Source of the DNA: RGIG9608 sp045602425
GTDB taxonomy: Bacteria > Bacteroidota > Bacteroidia > Bacteroidales > Paludibacteraceae
Direction of reading: 5' to 3'
DNA: 64,000 nt
Assembly (NCBI GenBank): GCA_045602425.1
Contig: JAZSBO010000009.1
Location: forward strand, 8,845-72,844
Shown: positions 50,386 to 60,630 of the stretch, one piece after another
Layout: each line of letters starts with the position of its first letter
How positions within the stretch are numbered: the stretch's first letter is position 1
Notes under the pieces: generated by a model
Seen by the model: the letters and a program-made list of their open reading frames with translations, nothing else
The model's database searches: none
Told to the model about the DNA's origin: nothing
Made by a program: the position numbers and the translations under genes

Positions 50386-50646
50386 ATGACACAAGCAGAA
50401 CAACAAAGAGCAGCCAAAGATTTTTCAGAATTCTGGAAAGGGAAAGGTGACGAAAAACAAGAACCCCAACGCTATTGGATTGAACTTTTGCAAAAGGTTT
50501 TGGGCGTTGAAACGCCATCTCGCTACATCGAATTTGAAAAGAAAGTAAAACTCAAGCATACGAGTTTCATCAACGCATACATTTCCAGTACCAAAGTACT
50601 CATTGAGCAAAAAGGCAGTAAAATTGATTTGACAAAAAAGCCGTAG
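50386..50646 (+). pseudogene. Stub of an MmeI-type (type IIG) restriction-methylase, N-terminal domain only
   Basis: An 86-aa reading frame matching the start of the MmeI-like N-terminal nuclease domain of large type IIG restriction-methyltransferase and PglX-like proteins: AAKDFSEFWKGKGDEKQE, YWIELLQKVLGVETPS, YIEFEKKVKLKHTSFINAYI, STKVLIEQKGS. Full-length relatives are about 900 aa or more. Here the frame stops right after the nuclease strand, and a terminator follows. The catalytic Asp of the FIDGYI motif is Asn63, while E74-Q-K76 is kept, so even the nuclease site is damaged. No methyltransferase or target-recognition part follows. Family known from memory, not searched. Confidence 0.75.
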
Positions 50647-50656
50647 AGAAATAAAA

Positions 50657-50688
50657 AAATGGGATAACCAACTTGAGTTATCCCATTT
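50657..50688. terminator. Bidirectional terminator between the restriction stub and galE
   Basis: Stem AAATGGGATAAC / GTTATCCCATTT (12 bp, loop CAACTTGA), flanked by a T-rich side on the plus strand and by a run of A (T on the minus strand). Confidence 0.85.
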
Positions 50689-50709
50689 CGTTTTTATTAT
50701 GAAGAAGAA

Positions 50710-51801
50710 TTATTTTTCAGCTTTTTTCATAAGGTGTTTTTGCCATTTCCATGCTGACTTCAACGTGTCTTCAACAGATTCTTTTGCTTCCCATCCTAAT
50801 TCTTTATTAGCAAAAGTAGGATCCGCCCAAACTTGTTCGATATCGCCTTCGCGGCGATCAACAAGTTCGTGTGGAACGGCAACCTTATTCACTTTTTCGA
50901 ACGTTTTAATAATTTCCATCACTGATAAACCTCTTCCGGTACCAAGGTTGAAAATCTCGACGTTTTTCTTTGTTTTTTCTTGTAGCATACGTTCTACAGC
51001 AATAACGTGTGCTTTAGCTAAATCGACTACATTGATATAATCGCGAATGCAAGTTCCGTCAGGTGTATTATAGTCTGACCCGAATACTTTGAGTTGTTCT
51101 CTAATGCCAGCAGCAGTTTGTGTTACAAATGGAATCAAATTATTTGGAACGCCATTTGGCAACTCTCCTATATGTGCACTTGGGTGTGCACCAATTGGAT
51201 TAAAGTAACGCAAAATGATACTTTTTAGTTGGCTGTTAGAATAAATGGTATCCATGATAATGTCTTCGCAAATCTGCTTTGTGTTACCATAAGGAGATAA
51301 TGCTGCTTTGCGAGGAGCTGACTCTGTTACAGGAAGTTGGTCGGGTTGACCATAAACCGTACAAGACGAAGAAAATACAATGCCTTTGATATGGTGAGTA
51401 GACATTAATTCTAATTGATTGATGAGTGACACAACATTGTTTCGGTAATAAAGTAAAGGTTTCTCTACCGATTCGCCAACAGCTTTACTTGCTGCAAAGT
51501 GAATAATGGCTTGAATACCTTCGTGTTTCGACAAGAAACGATCCATGGCAACGTAGTCTGTACAGTCGATATTTTCAAATACTGGCATTTTCCCAGTAAT
51601 TTTTTCGATACCATTCAAAACTTCGATGTTTGAGTTTGATAAATTATCGACAATAAAAACTTCGAAACCTGCTTGTTGGAGCTCCACTACGGTGTGCGAA
51701 CCGATGTATCCTGTTCCGCCTGTAACTAATATTTTTACCGCATCGTTATTCGATGATGTAAAATGATTCCATGCTTGTTTGATTTTCTTTTTTATTTCCA
51801 T
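50710..51801 (-). CDS. galE: UDP-glucose 4-epimerase
   Basis: Interconverts UDP-glucose and UDP-galactose. The 363-aa SDR-extended protein has the NAD motif GGTGYIGSH, FAASKAVGES, catalytic SSSCTVYG and the Tyr/Lys pair in YGNTK, then RYFNPIGAHPS and TPDGTCIRDYINVVDLAKAH. It has about 22 extra residues at the N-terminus (MEIKKKIKQAWNHFTSSNND) before the usual start; no internal ATG is available, so the extension seems real. It overlaps the stop of the upstream nucleotidyltransferase gene by 10 bp and is last in the gls run. Confidence 0.95.
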   Translation of the reverse strand: MEIKKKIKQAWNHFTSSNNDAVKILVTGGTGYIGSHTVVELQQAGFEVFIVDNLSNSNIEVLNGIEKITGKMPVFENIDCTDYVAMDRFLSKHEGIQAIIHFAASKAVGESVEKPLLYYRNNVVSLINQLELMSTHHIKGIVFSSSCTVYGQPDQLPVTESAPRKAALSPYGNTKQICEDIIMDTIYSNSQLKSIILRYFNPIGAHPSAHIGELPNGVPNNLIPFVTQTAAGIREQLKVFGSDYNTPDGTCIRDYINVVDLAKAHVIAVERMLQEKTKKNVEIFNLGTGRGLSVMEIIKTFEKVNKVAVPHELVDRREGDIEQVWADPTFANKELGWEAKESVEDTLKSAWKWQKHLMKKAEK

Positions 51802-52697
51802 AATTTTTTTGGATAGACACCTTTTTCTACAAGGTCATTAATTTTTTCTACAAATTGAGGACGATCTTCGGCATAAGTTACTCCAAACCATTTTGCTGGA
51901 GTATCCAAAACTTTGCATGATGCTATTTTGTTGCAAACTAATTCGTTAACCAAAGTTGGAATATAGAATTCCGATTTCAGATTGTTGCCATTTTCTTGTA
52001 AGAATTTTTTGAAAAATTCTTCAGAATATTCAAAATAGTCGGGAGTAAAACCCCACATATTCATCGAGACTGGTGTATTTTCATTGATTTCAACCTCCTT
52101 GCCATTTTCATCGGTAAATTGTATTTTGTTGTCTTTTCGTTCGATAGATGTACGTTCAACAACCGAAGTTAAGTTATTTTCTGCATCGACTTCGCAAACA
52201 CCACGAGAAACAGATCCACTTTCAGAAAGTGTGTTGCTAACACGATAGCCTACCATGCAGTATTCGTTGGTTTTATTTTCTTTTTCCATTAAAAATTTAG
52301 CTAAAACTTCGTACGACTCTTTTCCGTAAAAATCGTCTGCATTGATAATAGCAAAAGGTTCTTTTATAACGTTTTTACCCATTAAAAGTGCATGGTTCGT
52401 TCCCCATGGTTTTACACGCTCTTTGTTGTACGATGCTCCTTCTGGAACACAATCTATCTCTTGAAAGACAACTTCAACTGGAATGACTTTTTCATATTTA
52501 TTGATTACTTTTTCACGGAAATCTTGTTCAAAAGAGTGGCGGATAACGAACACAACTTTGCCAAATCCAGCACGTACAGCATCGTAAATAGAGTAGTCCA
52601 TAATGGTTTCTCCGTTTGGACCTAATCCGTCGAGCTGTTTTAATCCTCCGTAGCGGCTTCCCATACCTGCCGCAAGTACAAATAATGTAGGTTTCAT
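51792..52697 (-). CDS. Sugar nucleotidyltransferase
   Basis: A 301-aa NTP-transferase-fold protein that should activate a sugar phosphate with a nucleoside triphosphate. It has the signature LAAGMGSRYGGLKQLDGLGPNG, the metal-binding FAIINADDFYG, and PWGTNHALL. The particular sugar is not clear; this form is common in Bacteroidales and annotated as a generic nucleotidyltransferase or UTP-glucose-1-phosphate-like enzyme. It lies between glsB and galE, so its product may feed galE, but that is inference. Confidence 0.88.
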   Translation of the reverse strand: MKPTLFVLAAGMGSRYGGLKQLDGLGPNGETIMDYSIYDAVRAGFGKVVFVIRHSFEQDFREKVINKYEKVIPVEVVFQEIDCVPEGASYNKERVKPWGTNHALLMGKNVIKEPFAIINADDFYGKESYEVLAKFLMEKENKTNEYCMVGYRVSNTLSESGSVSRGVCEVDAENNLTSVVERTSIERKDNKIQFTDENGKEVEINENTPVSMNMWGFTPDYFEYSEEFFKKFLQENGNNLKSEFYIPTLVNELVCNKIASCKVLDTPAKWFGVTYAEDRPQFVEKINDLVEKGVYPKKLWK

Positions 52698-52712
52698 GTT
52701 TTATGATTTTAA

Positions 52713-53660
52713 TTAAATATTTTTTTCTGCTAAAAATTTCAAATAAGACTCAATATGACGACTCTTTTTTTCTTGGTAAATATCTTCAATATTTACCAAA
52801 ATACCAAATTCAATTACATCGCCAAACTCCAAAAATCGAATGGCACCAAAAGATTTTATTGTTGGTGATAATCCTATGTAAGCATTTACTAATGGTGGAA
52901 TGTTTACACCTAAAGCACGTACAGCTGTATTGAGTTTCTTATAGCTTTCTTTTATGTTTTCAGCGGCAAACATATCCAAAATTTGTTGTTTTGAAAATTG
53001 AATCTTAAAAGGATCTAAAGGTTTAACTAATTTTTCATAATCAGGAAATAGATTGTCAACAAATCCTAAAATCATATCACGGGCTTTTTCGTCGTATTGG
53101 GAGTATATCGTAACTTTCCCAAAAAGGTATTTCATTTCTGGGATTTCTACTGTCAAAGCACCAATCCCGTCCCAAAGATTGTCGAGAGCAAAAAGACTTT
53201 TTGACCCCATTTTACTGGATTGATAGTCGGGTTGAACAAATGATCGACCTAATTCCATTGTATAAGGCAGATATTCTTTTATGAATTTAGGTGAGAATCT
53301 AAACTCTTCTGATGTTGCCAAAAGTGGTAATCCTTTTTCATCAAGGTGAACATCTTTCCCGAAAAGGAAACGATAACCTCCAAGAATTTTTTCTGCTTTA
53401 GGGTCCCAAACTATAAGTTGTTTGAAAGGATCCTCCATCGTATCGTATTTATCAATGTCGATGGCTTTGCCTGTACCGCCACCTGCTGTTCGGAACGATA
53501 GCTCACGCAAACGTCCAATCTCTGTCATTATGTTTGGCGAGTTATGAGCAGTAACTATATAAATTTCATTATCCGCCTTATTTGTTTTTCTTAAAAACTT
53601 ATCAGGAGTGAGTTCTTTTTTTATTAAATCAACAGTTACGGCTTCTCTTATTGCTTCCAT
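52713..53660 (-). CDS. glsB: Glycine N-acyltransferase-like protein (GlsB/OlsB family)
   Basis: A 315-aa GNAT-fold protein of the hemolysin/OlsB-like family (RELSFRTAGGGTGKAIDID, ILGGYRFLFG, YTMELGRSFVQPDYQ). In Bacteroides, GlsB N-acylates glycine with a 3-hydroxy fatty acid, giving commendamide-type lyso glycine lipid, which GlsA then O-acylates. The partner gene is 2 bp upstream, in the same order. Glycine lipids have been linked to stress tolerance and host signalling in Bacteroides. Amino-acid specificity cannot be read from the sequence, so ornithine or serine-glycine products remain possible. Confidence 0.82.
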   Translation of the reverse strand: MEAIREAVTVDLIKKELTPDKFLRKTNKADNEIYIVTAHNSPNIMTEIGRLRELSFRTAGGGTGKAIDIDKYDTMEDPFKQLIVWDPKAEKILGGYRFLFGKDVHLDEKGLPLLATSEEFRFSPKFIKEYLPYTMELGRSFVQPDYQSSKMGSKSLFALDNLWDGIGALTVEIPEMKYLFGKVTIYSQYDEKARDMILGFVDNLFPDYEKLVKPLDPFKIQFSKQQILDMFAAENIKESYKKLNTAVRALGVNIPPLVNAYIGLSPTIKSFGAIRFLEFGDVIEFGILVNIEDIYQEKKSRHIESYLKFLAEKNI

Positions 53661-53662
53661 GA

Positions 53663-54484
53663 TTATAAATTTTTCATTTTATAAACAATATCACGAACAT
53701 ATTGTGCCCATTGATGTTGTGTTTTTGTTTCATCAAATACTTTGTAAGAAATAGGTTTTCCAAATGTTACAGTAAATGTATTTCCTTTTTGTCGAAACAT
53801 TTCGTGTGGCAAAAACATCATTTCTATATTTAGCTTAATGCCAAGGGCTTTTCGTATTCGTGCAAGATTATAAAAAAAACGTGAATTTTTAGCTTCAAAA
53901 TATACTGGTATTACAGCTCGATGAGATTCTTTGGCTTTGGATATAAAGGTTTTTTTCCAAACAAGATCTTGTATTTTTCCGTTTACTTTTCGAGAGCAAA
54001 TTCCAGCTGGAAATATCAGTAACTGCTGTTTGGAGTCAAATATATTCTTGATATTGGAGTTTAGATTTCTGTCTTGAAGTCCTCCACCTACGTTAATAGG
54101 AACAAATAAAGGAGCGAGAGGCGTCAGATACATCAAAAAATTATTGACGAGAAATTTAATTTTCCCATCGAAATGTTTTCCAATGATTGATGCCATAGCT
54201 AATCCGTCAAGTCCACCTAATGGGTGATTTGATGCGAAAATAAATTCTCCTTCGGTTGGTATATTTTCTTCCCCTTTTATACTGATTTTTACATTGAGAT
54301 AATCAAGTGCCGCATTTACAAAATCAAGACCTTCAGCACCAATATTATTTTCAAAAAAGGTGTTTATTTCACGTTGGTGGATGATTTTTTCCACAATACG
54401 AAAAATAAATTTCGGTATTCTTTTTTTCGTCTTCGAACGAATAATTTTTTCTATGTCTATTTTAATAGGAGTTTGACCTTCCAT
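53663..54484 (-). CDS. glsA: 1-acyl-glycerol-phosphate-like O-acyltransferase (GlsA-type)
   Basis: A 273-aa PlsC-like acyltransferase. The catalytic block is NHPLGGLDGLA (His87, Asp93; the spacing H-x5-D differs from the usual H-x4-D but is a feature of this group). FPAGICSRK follows as the phosphate/acyl acceptor motif. In Bacteroides, GlsA adds the second acyl chain to N-acyl-glycine. It is 2 bp upstream of glsB and has a -7 element at 54524. Activity on other lysolipids is possible. Confidence 0.8.
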   Translation of the reverse strand: MEGQTPIKIDIEKIIRSKTKKRIPKFIFRIVEKIIHQREINTFFENNIGAEGLDFVNAALDYLNVKISIKGEENIPTEGEFIFASNHPLGGLDGLAMASIIGKHFDGKIKFLVNNFLMYLTPLAPLFVPINVGGGLQDRNLNSNIKNIFDSKQQLLIFPAGICSRKVNGKIQDLVWKKTFISKAKESHRAVIPVYFEAKNSRFFYNLARIRKALGIKLNIEMMFLPHEMFRQKGNTFTVTFGKPISYKVFDETKTQHQWAQYVRDIVYKMKNL

Positions 54485-54523
54485 ATCTTAAAACAACTTG
54501 TTCTTTTTAGAGAAAAAACTTGG

Positions 54524-54531
54524 CAAAGATA
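54524..54531 (-). promoter_or_regulatory. -7 element (TATCTTTG) of the gls operon
   Basis: Exact match on the minus strand, 39 bases upstream of the glsA start. Confidence 0.5.
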
Positions 54532-54611
54532 ATCTCTTTTTGCTAAAGAATGCTATTTTTCTTGAAAAACAAATTAACATAAATGCTATCTATAAAATAA
54601 GTACAAAATCT

Positions 54612-55973
54612 TTACAGATTAGCATAAATGTTGTAGAATTCGACAACGGCTTCGATGCCACGACGAAAAATATCGCGAGAGAAGCTCTCATTTGGAGAAT
54701 GTATAGCATTTGCTTCAAGCCCAAATCCCATTAAAATGGTTTTTACACCAAGTATTTGTTCGAATGTGCTGATAATAGGTATACTTCCTCCTCGCCGTAC
54801 GGCAAGGGGCTTTTTCCCGAAGGCTTTTTCGAATCCTTTTTCGGCAGCTTTGTATGCAGGTAAATCTATCGGACAAAGGTATCCTTGTCCACCATGCATT
54901 GGCGTGATGTTGAGTTTTATACTCTTTGGAGCAATGTTTTGCATATGGTCTATAAAAAGTTGCGAAATATGTTCATAGTTTTGATTAGCTACTAATCTGC
55001 ATGATACTTTTGCGTATGCTACTGAAGGAAGTACCGTTTTACTCCCTTCGCCAGTATATCCACCCCAAATGCCACAGATATCAAACGATGGTCGACAACT
55101 ATTACGTTCTAAAGTAGAGAATCCTTTCTCACCCTGTAATTTTTCTACACCGATGGCTTGCATGTAGCGTTTTTCGTCAAACGGAATTTGAGTAATCATT
55201 TCACGTTCTTTTTTAGGAATTGGAAGAACATCATCGTAAAAATGTGGGATAGTAACTCTTCCATTTTTGTCAACTATTTGTGCCAAAAGTTTGCAGAGTT
55301 CGTTTATTGGGTTTGCTACAGCTCCACCAAAATGCCCTGAATGTAAGTCGCGATTTGGACCTTTTGCCTCTATTTGCCAATAAGCCAAACCTCGTAATCC
55401 TGTTGTGAGGCTTGGAATATCAGCAGCAAGCATACTTGTATCAGATACTAAAATAATGTTTGATTTTAATAAATCGGTATGCTGTTTACAAAAGTCTTCG
55501 AGAGAAGGTGATCCGATTTCTTCTTCGCCTTCAAAAATGAATTTTACATTACATTTGAGAAGATTGTATTTTACTAAAAATTCAAAAGCTTTTACTTGGA
55601 TAAAAGATTGTCCTTTGTCGTCATCAGCTCCACGTGCCCAAATACGTTCGTCATCAATATTGAGTTCAAAAGGATTGCTTTTCCATGCTTCGATAGGTTC
55701 TGCTGGCATTACATCGTAATGTGCATACACAAGTACGGTTTTTGTTGCATTTGTAACTTTTTTTTCTGCAAATACAATAGGATTTCCGTTTGATAACATT
55801 ATTTCTGCGTGTTCAACACCTGCTTCTAAAAGTAATTTGCACCATTGTTCTGCACAACGTTGCATATCGGCTTTGTGTTCGGGTTTTGCACTAATGCTTG
55901 GAATACGTATAAGTGAGTTAAGCTCATCGTAAAATCGCATTTCGTTTTCAATGATGTATGATTTTATATCCAT
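54612..55973 (-). CDS. M20-family dipeptidase
   Basis: A 453-aa zinc peptidase of the M20 family (dipeptidase/CNDP-like group). The metal and catalytic motifs are present: YAHYDVMP (His and catalytic Asp), WARGADDDKGQ (bridging Asp), FEGEEEIGS (catalytic Glu pair), LVSDTSML, and HSGHFGGAV in the lid region. The C-terminal VRRGGSIPIISTFEQILG and HSPNES carry the last ligand. Cytoplasmic; no signal peptide. It probably frees amino acids from di- and tripeptides. It stands alone with a -7 element upstream. Confidence 0.93.
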   Translation of the reverse strand: MDIKSYIIENEMRFYDELNSLIRIPSISAKPEHKADMQRCAEQWCKLLLEAGVEHAEIMLSNGNPIVFAEKKVTNATKTVLVYAHYDVMPAEPIEAWKSNPFELNIDDERIWARGADDDKGQSFIQVKAFEFLVKYNLLKCNVKFIFEGEEEIGSPSLEDFCKQHTDLLKSNIILVSDTSMLAADIPSLTTGLRGLAYWQIEAKGPNRDLHSGHFGGAVANPINELCKLLAQIVDKNGRVTIPHFYDDVLPIPKKEREMITQIPFDEKRYMQAIGVEKLQGEKGFSTLERNSCRPSFDICGIWGGYTGEGSKTVLPSVAYAKVSCRLVANQNYEHISQLFIDHMQNIAPKSIKLNITPMHGGQGYLCPIDLPAYKAAEKGFEKAFGKKPLAVRRGGSIPIISTFEQILGVKTILMGFGLEANAIHSPNESFSRDIFRRGIEAVVEFYNIYANL

Positions 55974-55997
55974 AGTATTTTAAAAAAAGACATTTTT

Positions 55998-56005
55998 CAA
56001 AGGTA
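55998..56005 (-). promoter_or_regulatory. -7 element (TACCTTTG) of the M20 peptidase gene
   Basis: Exact match on the minus strand, 24 bases before the start at 55973. Confidence 0.5.
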
Positions 56006-56038
56006 ATGTTTTTTCAAGAGTGTCTGGTTTCTTTATTG

Positions 56039-56046
56039 TATATTTG
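56039..56046 (+). promoter_or_regulatory. -7 element (TATATTTG) of the DEAD-box helicase gene
   Basis: Exact match, 17 bases before the ATG at 56064. Divergent from the M20 peptidase promoter. Confidence 0.5.
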
Positions 56047-56063
56047 CACGAATTTTATGACTT

Positions 56064-57794
56064 ATGACATTTGAAGATTTAGGGCTGAAGAAAGAAATTC
56101 TTTCAGCGATTACAGAGTTGGGTTTTGAAACTCCGATGCCTGTTCAGCAACAAACAATACCTTTTATTTTTAATAAGAAAGATGATTTGGTTGTTTTGGC
56201 ACAAACAGGAACAGGCAAGACAGCTGCTTTTGGTTTACCTATTTTGAATCTCGTTGATTGTGCGAAGAAATCCATTCAAGCACTTGTGATTGCTCCAACA
56301 CGTGAACTTTGTATTCAAATAGCAAACGACTTAACTAAGTTTGCGAAAAAACTAACGGGGCTACGTGTGGTACCTATTTATGGTGGAGAATCAATTGTGA
56401 AGCAATTAAAGCAACTTGATGTACAGCCACAAGTGTTAGTAGCAACTCCAGGGCGATTGATAGATATGCTTCGTCGAAAAAAAGTCTATTTAAACGATGT
56501 GTCGTTTCTTGTACTTGATGAGGCTGATGAAATGCTTAATATGGGATTCTTGGAAGATATAGAAACGATTCTTCAATCAATGCCTGATAGTCGACGTACA
56601 ATGCTATTCTCTGCTACAATGCCAACAGAAATTGCACGTATAGCTAAAAATTATATGAAGGTTTCGCAGGAAATAACTATTGGTACACGTAATGCAGGTT
56701 CGGAAAACGTTTCGCATATTTATTATGTGGTACAAGCAAAACAACGTTATTTAGCGTTGAAACGAATCGTGGATATGAACCCCGATATTTATGGAATAGT
56801 TTTTTGTCGAACACGACAAGAGACAAAAGATGTCGCTGAAAAATTGATTGTAGATGGCTATAATGCAGATGCATTACATGGCGATTTATCACAGATGCAA
56901 CGAGATTCGGTAATGTCGAAATTTCGTTTGAGAGGGTTGCAATTGCTTGTTGCAACGGATGTAGCAGCACGAGGTTTAGATGTGCATAATTTGACACATG
57001 TTATAAACTATAACTTGCCAGATGATGCCGAAGTTTATACACACAGAAGTGGAAGAACAGGTCGTGCTAATAAAAAAGGAATTTCAATCTCGATTATTCA
57101 CGTACGTGAACGTCATCGTATCCGCACGCTTGAGAATTTGCTAAAAAAAGAATTTGTTCAAGTTCAAGTCCCTGATGGGATTGCTGTTTGTAAAAAACAA
57201 CTTTTCCATTTGATAGAAAAAATGGAGCAAGTCCAAATCTGCGATGAAATCGGAACTTTTCTTCCTGAAATAGAGAAAAAGCTTGCTTATCTTGAAAAAG
57301 AAGAAATATTAAAGCGTTTTGTCTCATTAGAGTTTAATCGTTTTTTTGAATATTATAAAAACGCACCAGATTTAAATATTCAGGAGAAAGAAGATAAAAA
57401 GACTAAAAAGATTGCTGATAAAAAAGCAAAATCGATTTCTGAAAAGAAATGTTATAATGGGAAAAAGGTGCGTTTTCGTCTTAATTTAGGGACGAAACAC
57501 AATTTTAATGTCAATCGATTATTGGCTTTTATTAATGATATAGTGTGTGACAGAGGAGTAAAAATTGGAGCTATAGAAATTATTGCAAAATCCTCTTTCT
57601 TTGATGTTTATGCAGATAAAGCAGAACAAGTTTTTCATGCTTTTGAACAATTTGCACCAAATGGAGTCCGTCTTCAAATTGCAAATAAAGGTAATTCAAA
57701 ACTTAATGAACGAAAACGAAATTTAAATAAAAAAGAAAAACCATCTCGTTCATTGCAAAATGTTTCGGAAAAACCTTGGCGTCGCCGTCGTTAA
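56064..57794 (+). CDS. DEAD-box RNA helicase with C-terminal DbpA-like domain
   Basis: ATP-dependent RNA helicase for ribosome assembly or RNA decay. The 576-aa protein has the Q motif (MPVQQQTIPF), Walker A AQTGTGKT (46-53), TPGRLID, DEAD at 152-155, SAT, then the second RecA domain with RGLDVHNLTHVINYNLP and HRSGRTGRANKKG. After a Lys-rich linker (about 440-470) comes a DbpA-type RNA-recognition domain (RFRLNLGTKHNFNVNRLLAFINDI, GAIEIIAKSSFFDVY) and a basic Arg tail. This layout matches DeaD/CsdA-like enzymes. Its stop overlaps that of the convergent gene in TTAA. Confidence 0.94.
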   Translation: MTFEDLGLKKEILSAITELGFETPMPVQQQTIPFIFNKKDDLVVLAQTGTGKTAAFGLPILNLVDCAKKSIQALVIAPTRELCIQIANDLTKFAKKLTGLRVVPIYGGESIVKQLKQLDVQPQVLVATPGRLIDMLRRKKVYLNDVSFLVLDEADEMLNMGFLEDIETILQSMPDSRRTMLFSATMPTEIARIAKNYMKVSQEITIGTRNAGSENVSHIYYVVQAKQRYLALKRIVDMNPDIYGIVFCRTRQETKDVAEKLIVDGYNADALHGDLSQMQRDSVMSKFRLRGLQLLVATDVAARGLDVHNLTHVINYNLPDDAEVYTHRSGRTGRANKKGISISIIHVRERHRIRTLENLLKKEFVQVQVPDGIAVCKKQLFHLIEKMEQVQICDEIGTFLPEIEKKLAYLEKEEILKRFVSLEFNRFFEYYKNAPDLNIQEKEDKKTKKIADKKAKSISEKKCYNGKKVRFRLNLGTKHNFNVNRLLAFINDIVCDRGVKIGAIEIIAKSSFFDVYADKAEQVFHAFEQFAPNGVRLQIANKGNSKLNERKRNLNKKEKPSRSLQNVSEKPWRRRR

Positions 57795-58960
57795 TTTTTG
57801 TTCTGCAACTTTTTTGTCAACCATGTTCTTACGGGTTCATCGTAGAATTTCAAGAAAACGAAAGCAAGCAGAATACTTGATGCAACCACAATGCTCGACA
57901 CAAGCCATGTCTCGGAAAAGGTATATAATCTTTTTTCGATAAGCCATTTATAGAAAATGTACATAATAGGATAGTGTACAATGTACAGCGGGTAAGAAAT
58001 TTCACCAAGAAGTTTGTTCAATTTTTTTGTGTAGCGATGTTCGTTTTGTCCGCAAGCCCCTATCCAAACAATGAAAGGAAAAACAAGAGCAATGCAGATA
58101 ACCTCGTAAAGACTATTCAAACTGATGTTGCTATTTTTGGTAATGTATGGGACCGAAAAAACAGTAATCAACATCAGGCTACAAAGCCAAAAACTTCCTC
58201 TGATTTTTCGTGGTTTGAAAGTGCGAGAAATCAACATTCCAATGCTAAAAGGGAAAAGCATACGCACAAAACCGCCCCAAAAGTTTACTTTATCAATGGT
58301 CCAACCTACACCAACGCTATCGTAACCCGAAATATCTCCTACAAAAAACCATACGTGAGCAATGCCTAAAAGAACGGTTAAAACAGCTAAAAATTTAGTC
58401 GAAAGCCGACGGATAATAAGTGCGTAAACAATATTACCGATGTATTCAAAAAAGAGAGACCACATCGGGCCATTCAAAGGAAACATTTCTCCGTTGCCAC
58501 GCACTTCGTAAGGAGTTCCTGGAATAGCAGGTATCATAAACATTGTTAGTAACATGGCCATCATTACCCAACCAGTAGAAGTTACACCATCATTCCAAGT
58601 TTTACATCCTACGGCAAAAAATGCGATTACTCCTATCACACTTCCAGCCACAAGCATTGGATGCAGTCGTATGAGTCGTCGTTTGAAAAACTCTCCAAGA
58701 TTCATCTTTGTCCAATGGTCGTCGTAAGCATAACTTATCACAAATCCCGAGAGAATAAAGAAAAAATCTACAGCAATGTGTCCATGATTGAGTGTGGTTA
58801 TAATTCCACTTCCATCGCCATTTACACTTTCTGCAAAAGCAAATCCTTCAAAAATATGGTAAATAAGAACTAAAATAGCAGCTACGCCACGAAGTCCATC
58901 AAGAAGTTCGTAATGAGGTTTTGTGTCTATAAAAGCCGTAGTTGTTTTTTTATATTGCAT
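57791..58960 (-). CDS. Acyltransferase family 3 membrane protein
   Basis: A 389-aa membrane protein with about ten hydrophobic helices. It has the acyltransferase-3 signatures: DGLRGVAAILVLIYHIFEG (Arg and catalytic His near the first helix), FFILSGFVISYAYDD, RLIRLHPMLV, and GPMWSLFFEYIGN. These proteins acylate sugars of polysaccharides or O-antigen, or other extracytoplasmic acceptors. The acceptor is unknown. It is monocistronic with a good promoter. Its stop is shared with the helicase stop. Confidence 0.9.
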   Translation of the reverse strand: MQYKKTTTAFIDTKPHYELLDGLRGVAAILVLIYHIFEGFAFAESVNGDGSGIITTLNHGHIAVDFFFILSGFVISYAYDDHWTKMNLGEFFKRRLIRLHPMLVAGSVIGVIAFFAVGCKTWNDGVTSTGWVMMAMLLTMFMIPAIPGTPYEVRGNGEMFPLNGPMWSLFFEYIGNIVYALIIRRLSTKFLAVLTVLLGIAHVWFFVGDISGYDSVGVGWTIDKVNFWGGFVRMLFPFSIGMLISRTFKPRKIRGSFWLCSLMLITVFSVPYITKNSNISLNSLYEVICIALVFPFIVWIGACGQNEHRYTKKLNKLLGEISYPLYIVHYPIMYIFYKWLIEKRLYTFSETWLVSSIVVASSILLAFVFLKFYDEPVRTWLTKKLQNKN

Positions 58961-58984
58961 TTGTAATAGTTTTATTTGTATTTA

Positions 58985-59016
58985 CAAAAGTATAGTTTTC
59001 GATAAATGGAAACAAA
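58985..59016 (-). promoter_or_regulatory. Two-box promoter of the acyltransferase gene
   Basis: Minus strand: TTTG (plus 59013-59016), 20 bases (19-21 depending on box edges), TACTTTTG (plus 58985-58992), 24 bases before the start at 58960. It overlaps the control region of the divergent FAD dehydrogenase. Confidence 0.6.
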
Positions 59017-59023
59017 TTATCTG

Positions 59024-59031
59024 TAATTTTG
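59024..59031 (+). promoter_or_regulatory. -7 element (TAATTTTG) abutting the FAD dehydrogenase start
   Basis: Exact match, ending 4 bases before the ATG at 59036, the same spacing as at uvrC. It suggests a leaderless mRNA. Confidence 0.45.
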
Positions 59032-59035
59032 TACC

Positions 59036-60598
<1,563 letters not shown>

Positions 60599-60613
60599 TT
60601 TTTATTTTTTTTG

Positions 60614-60621
60614 TATCTTTG
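60614..60621 (+). promoter_or_regulatory. -7 element (TATCTTTG) of the metal-cluster small protein
   Basis: Exact match, 9 bases before the ATG at 60631, implying a very short leader. It supports the 60631 start over an in-frame ATG at 60595. Confidence 0.5.
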
Positions 60622-60630
60622 CAACATCAG

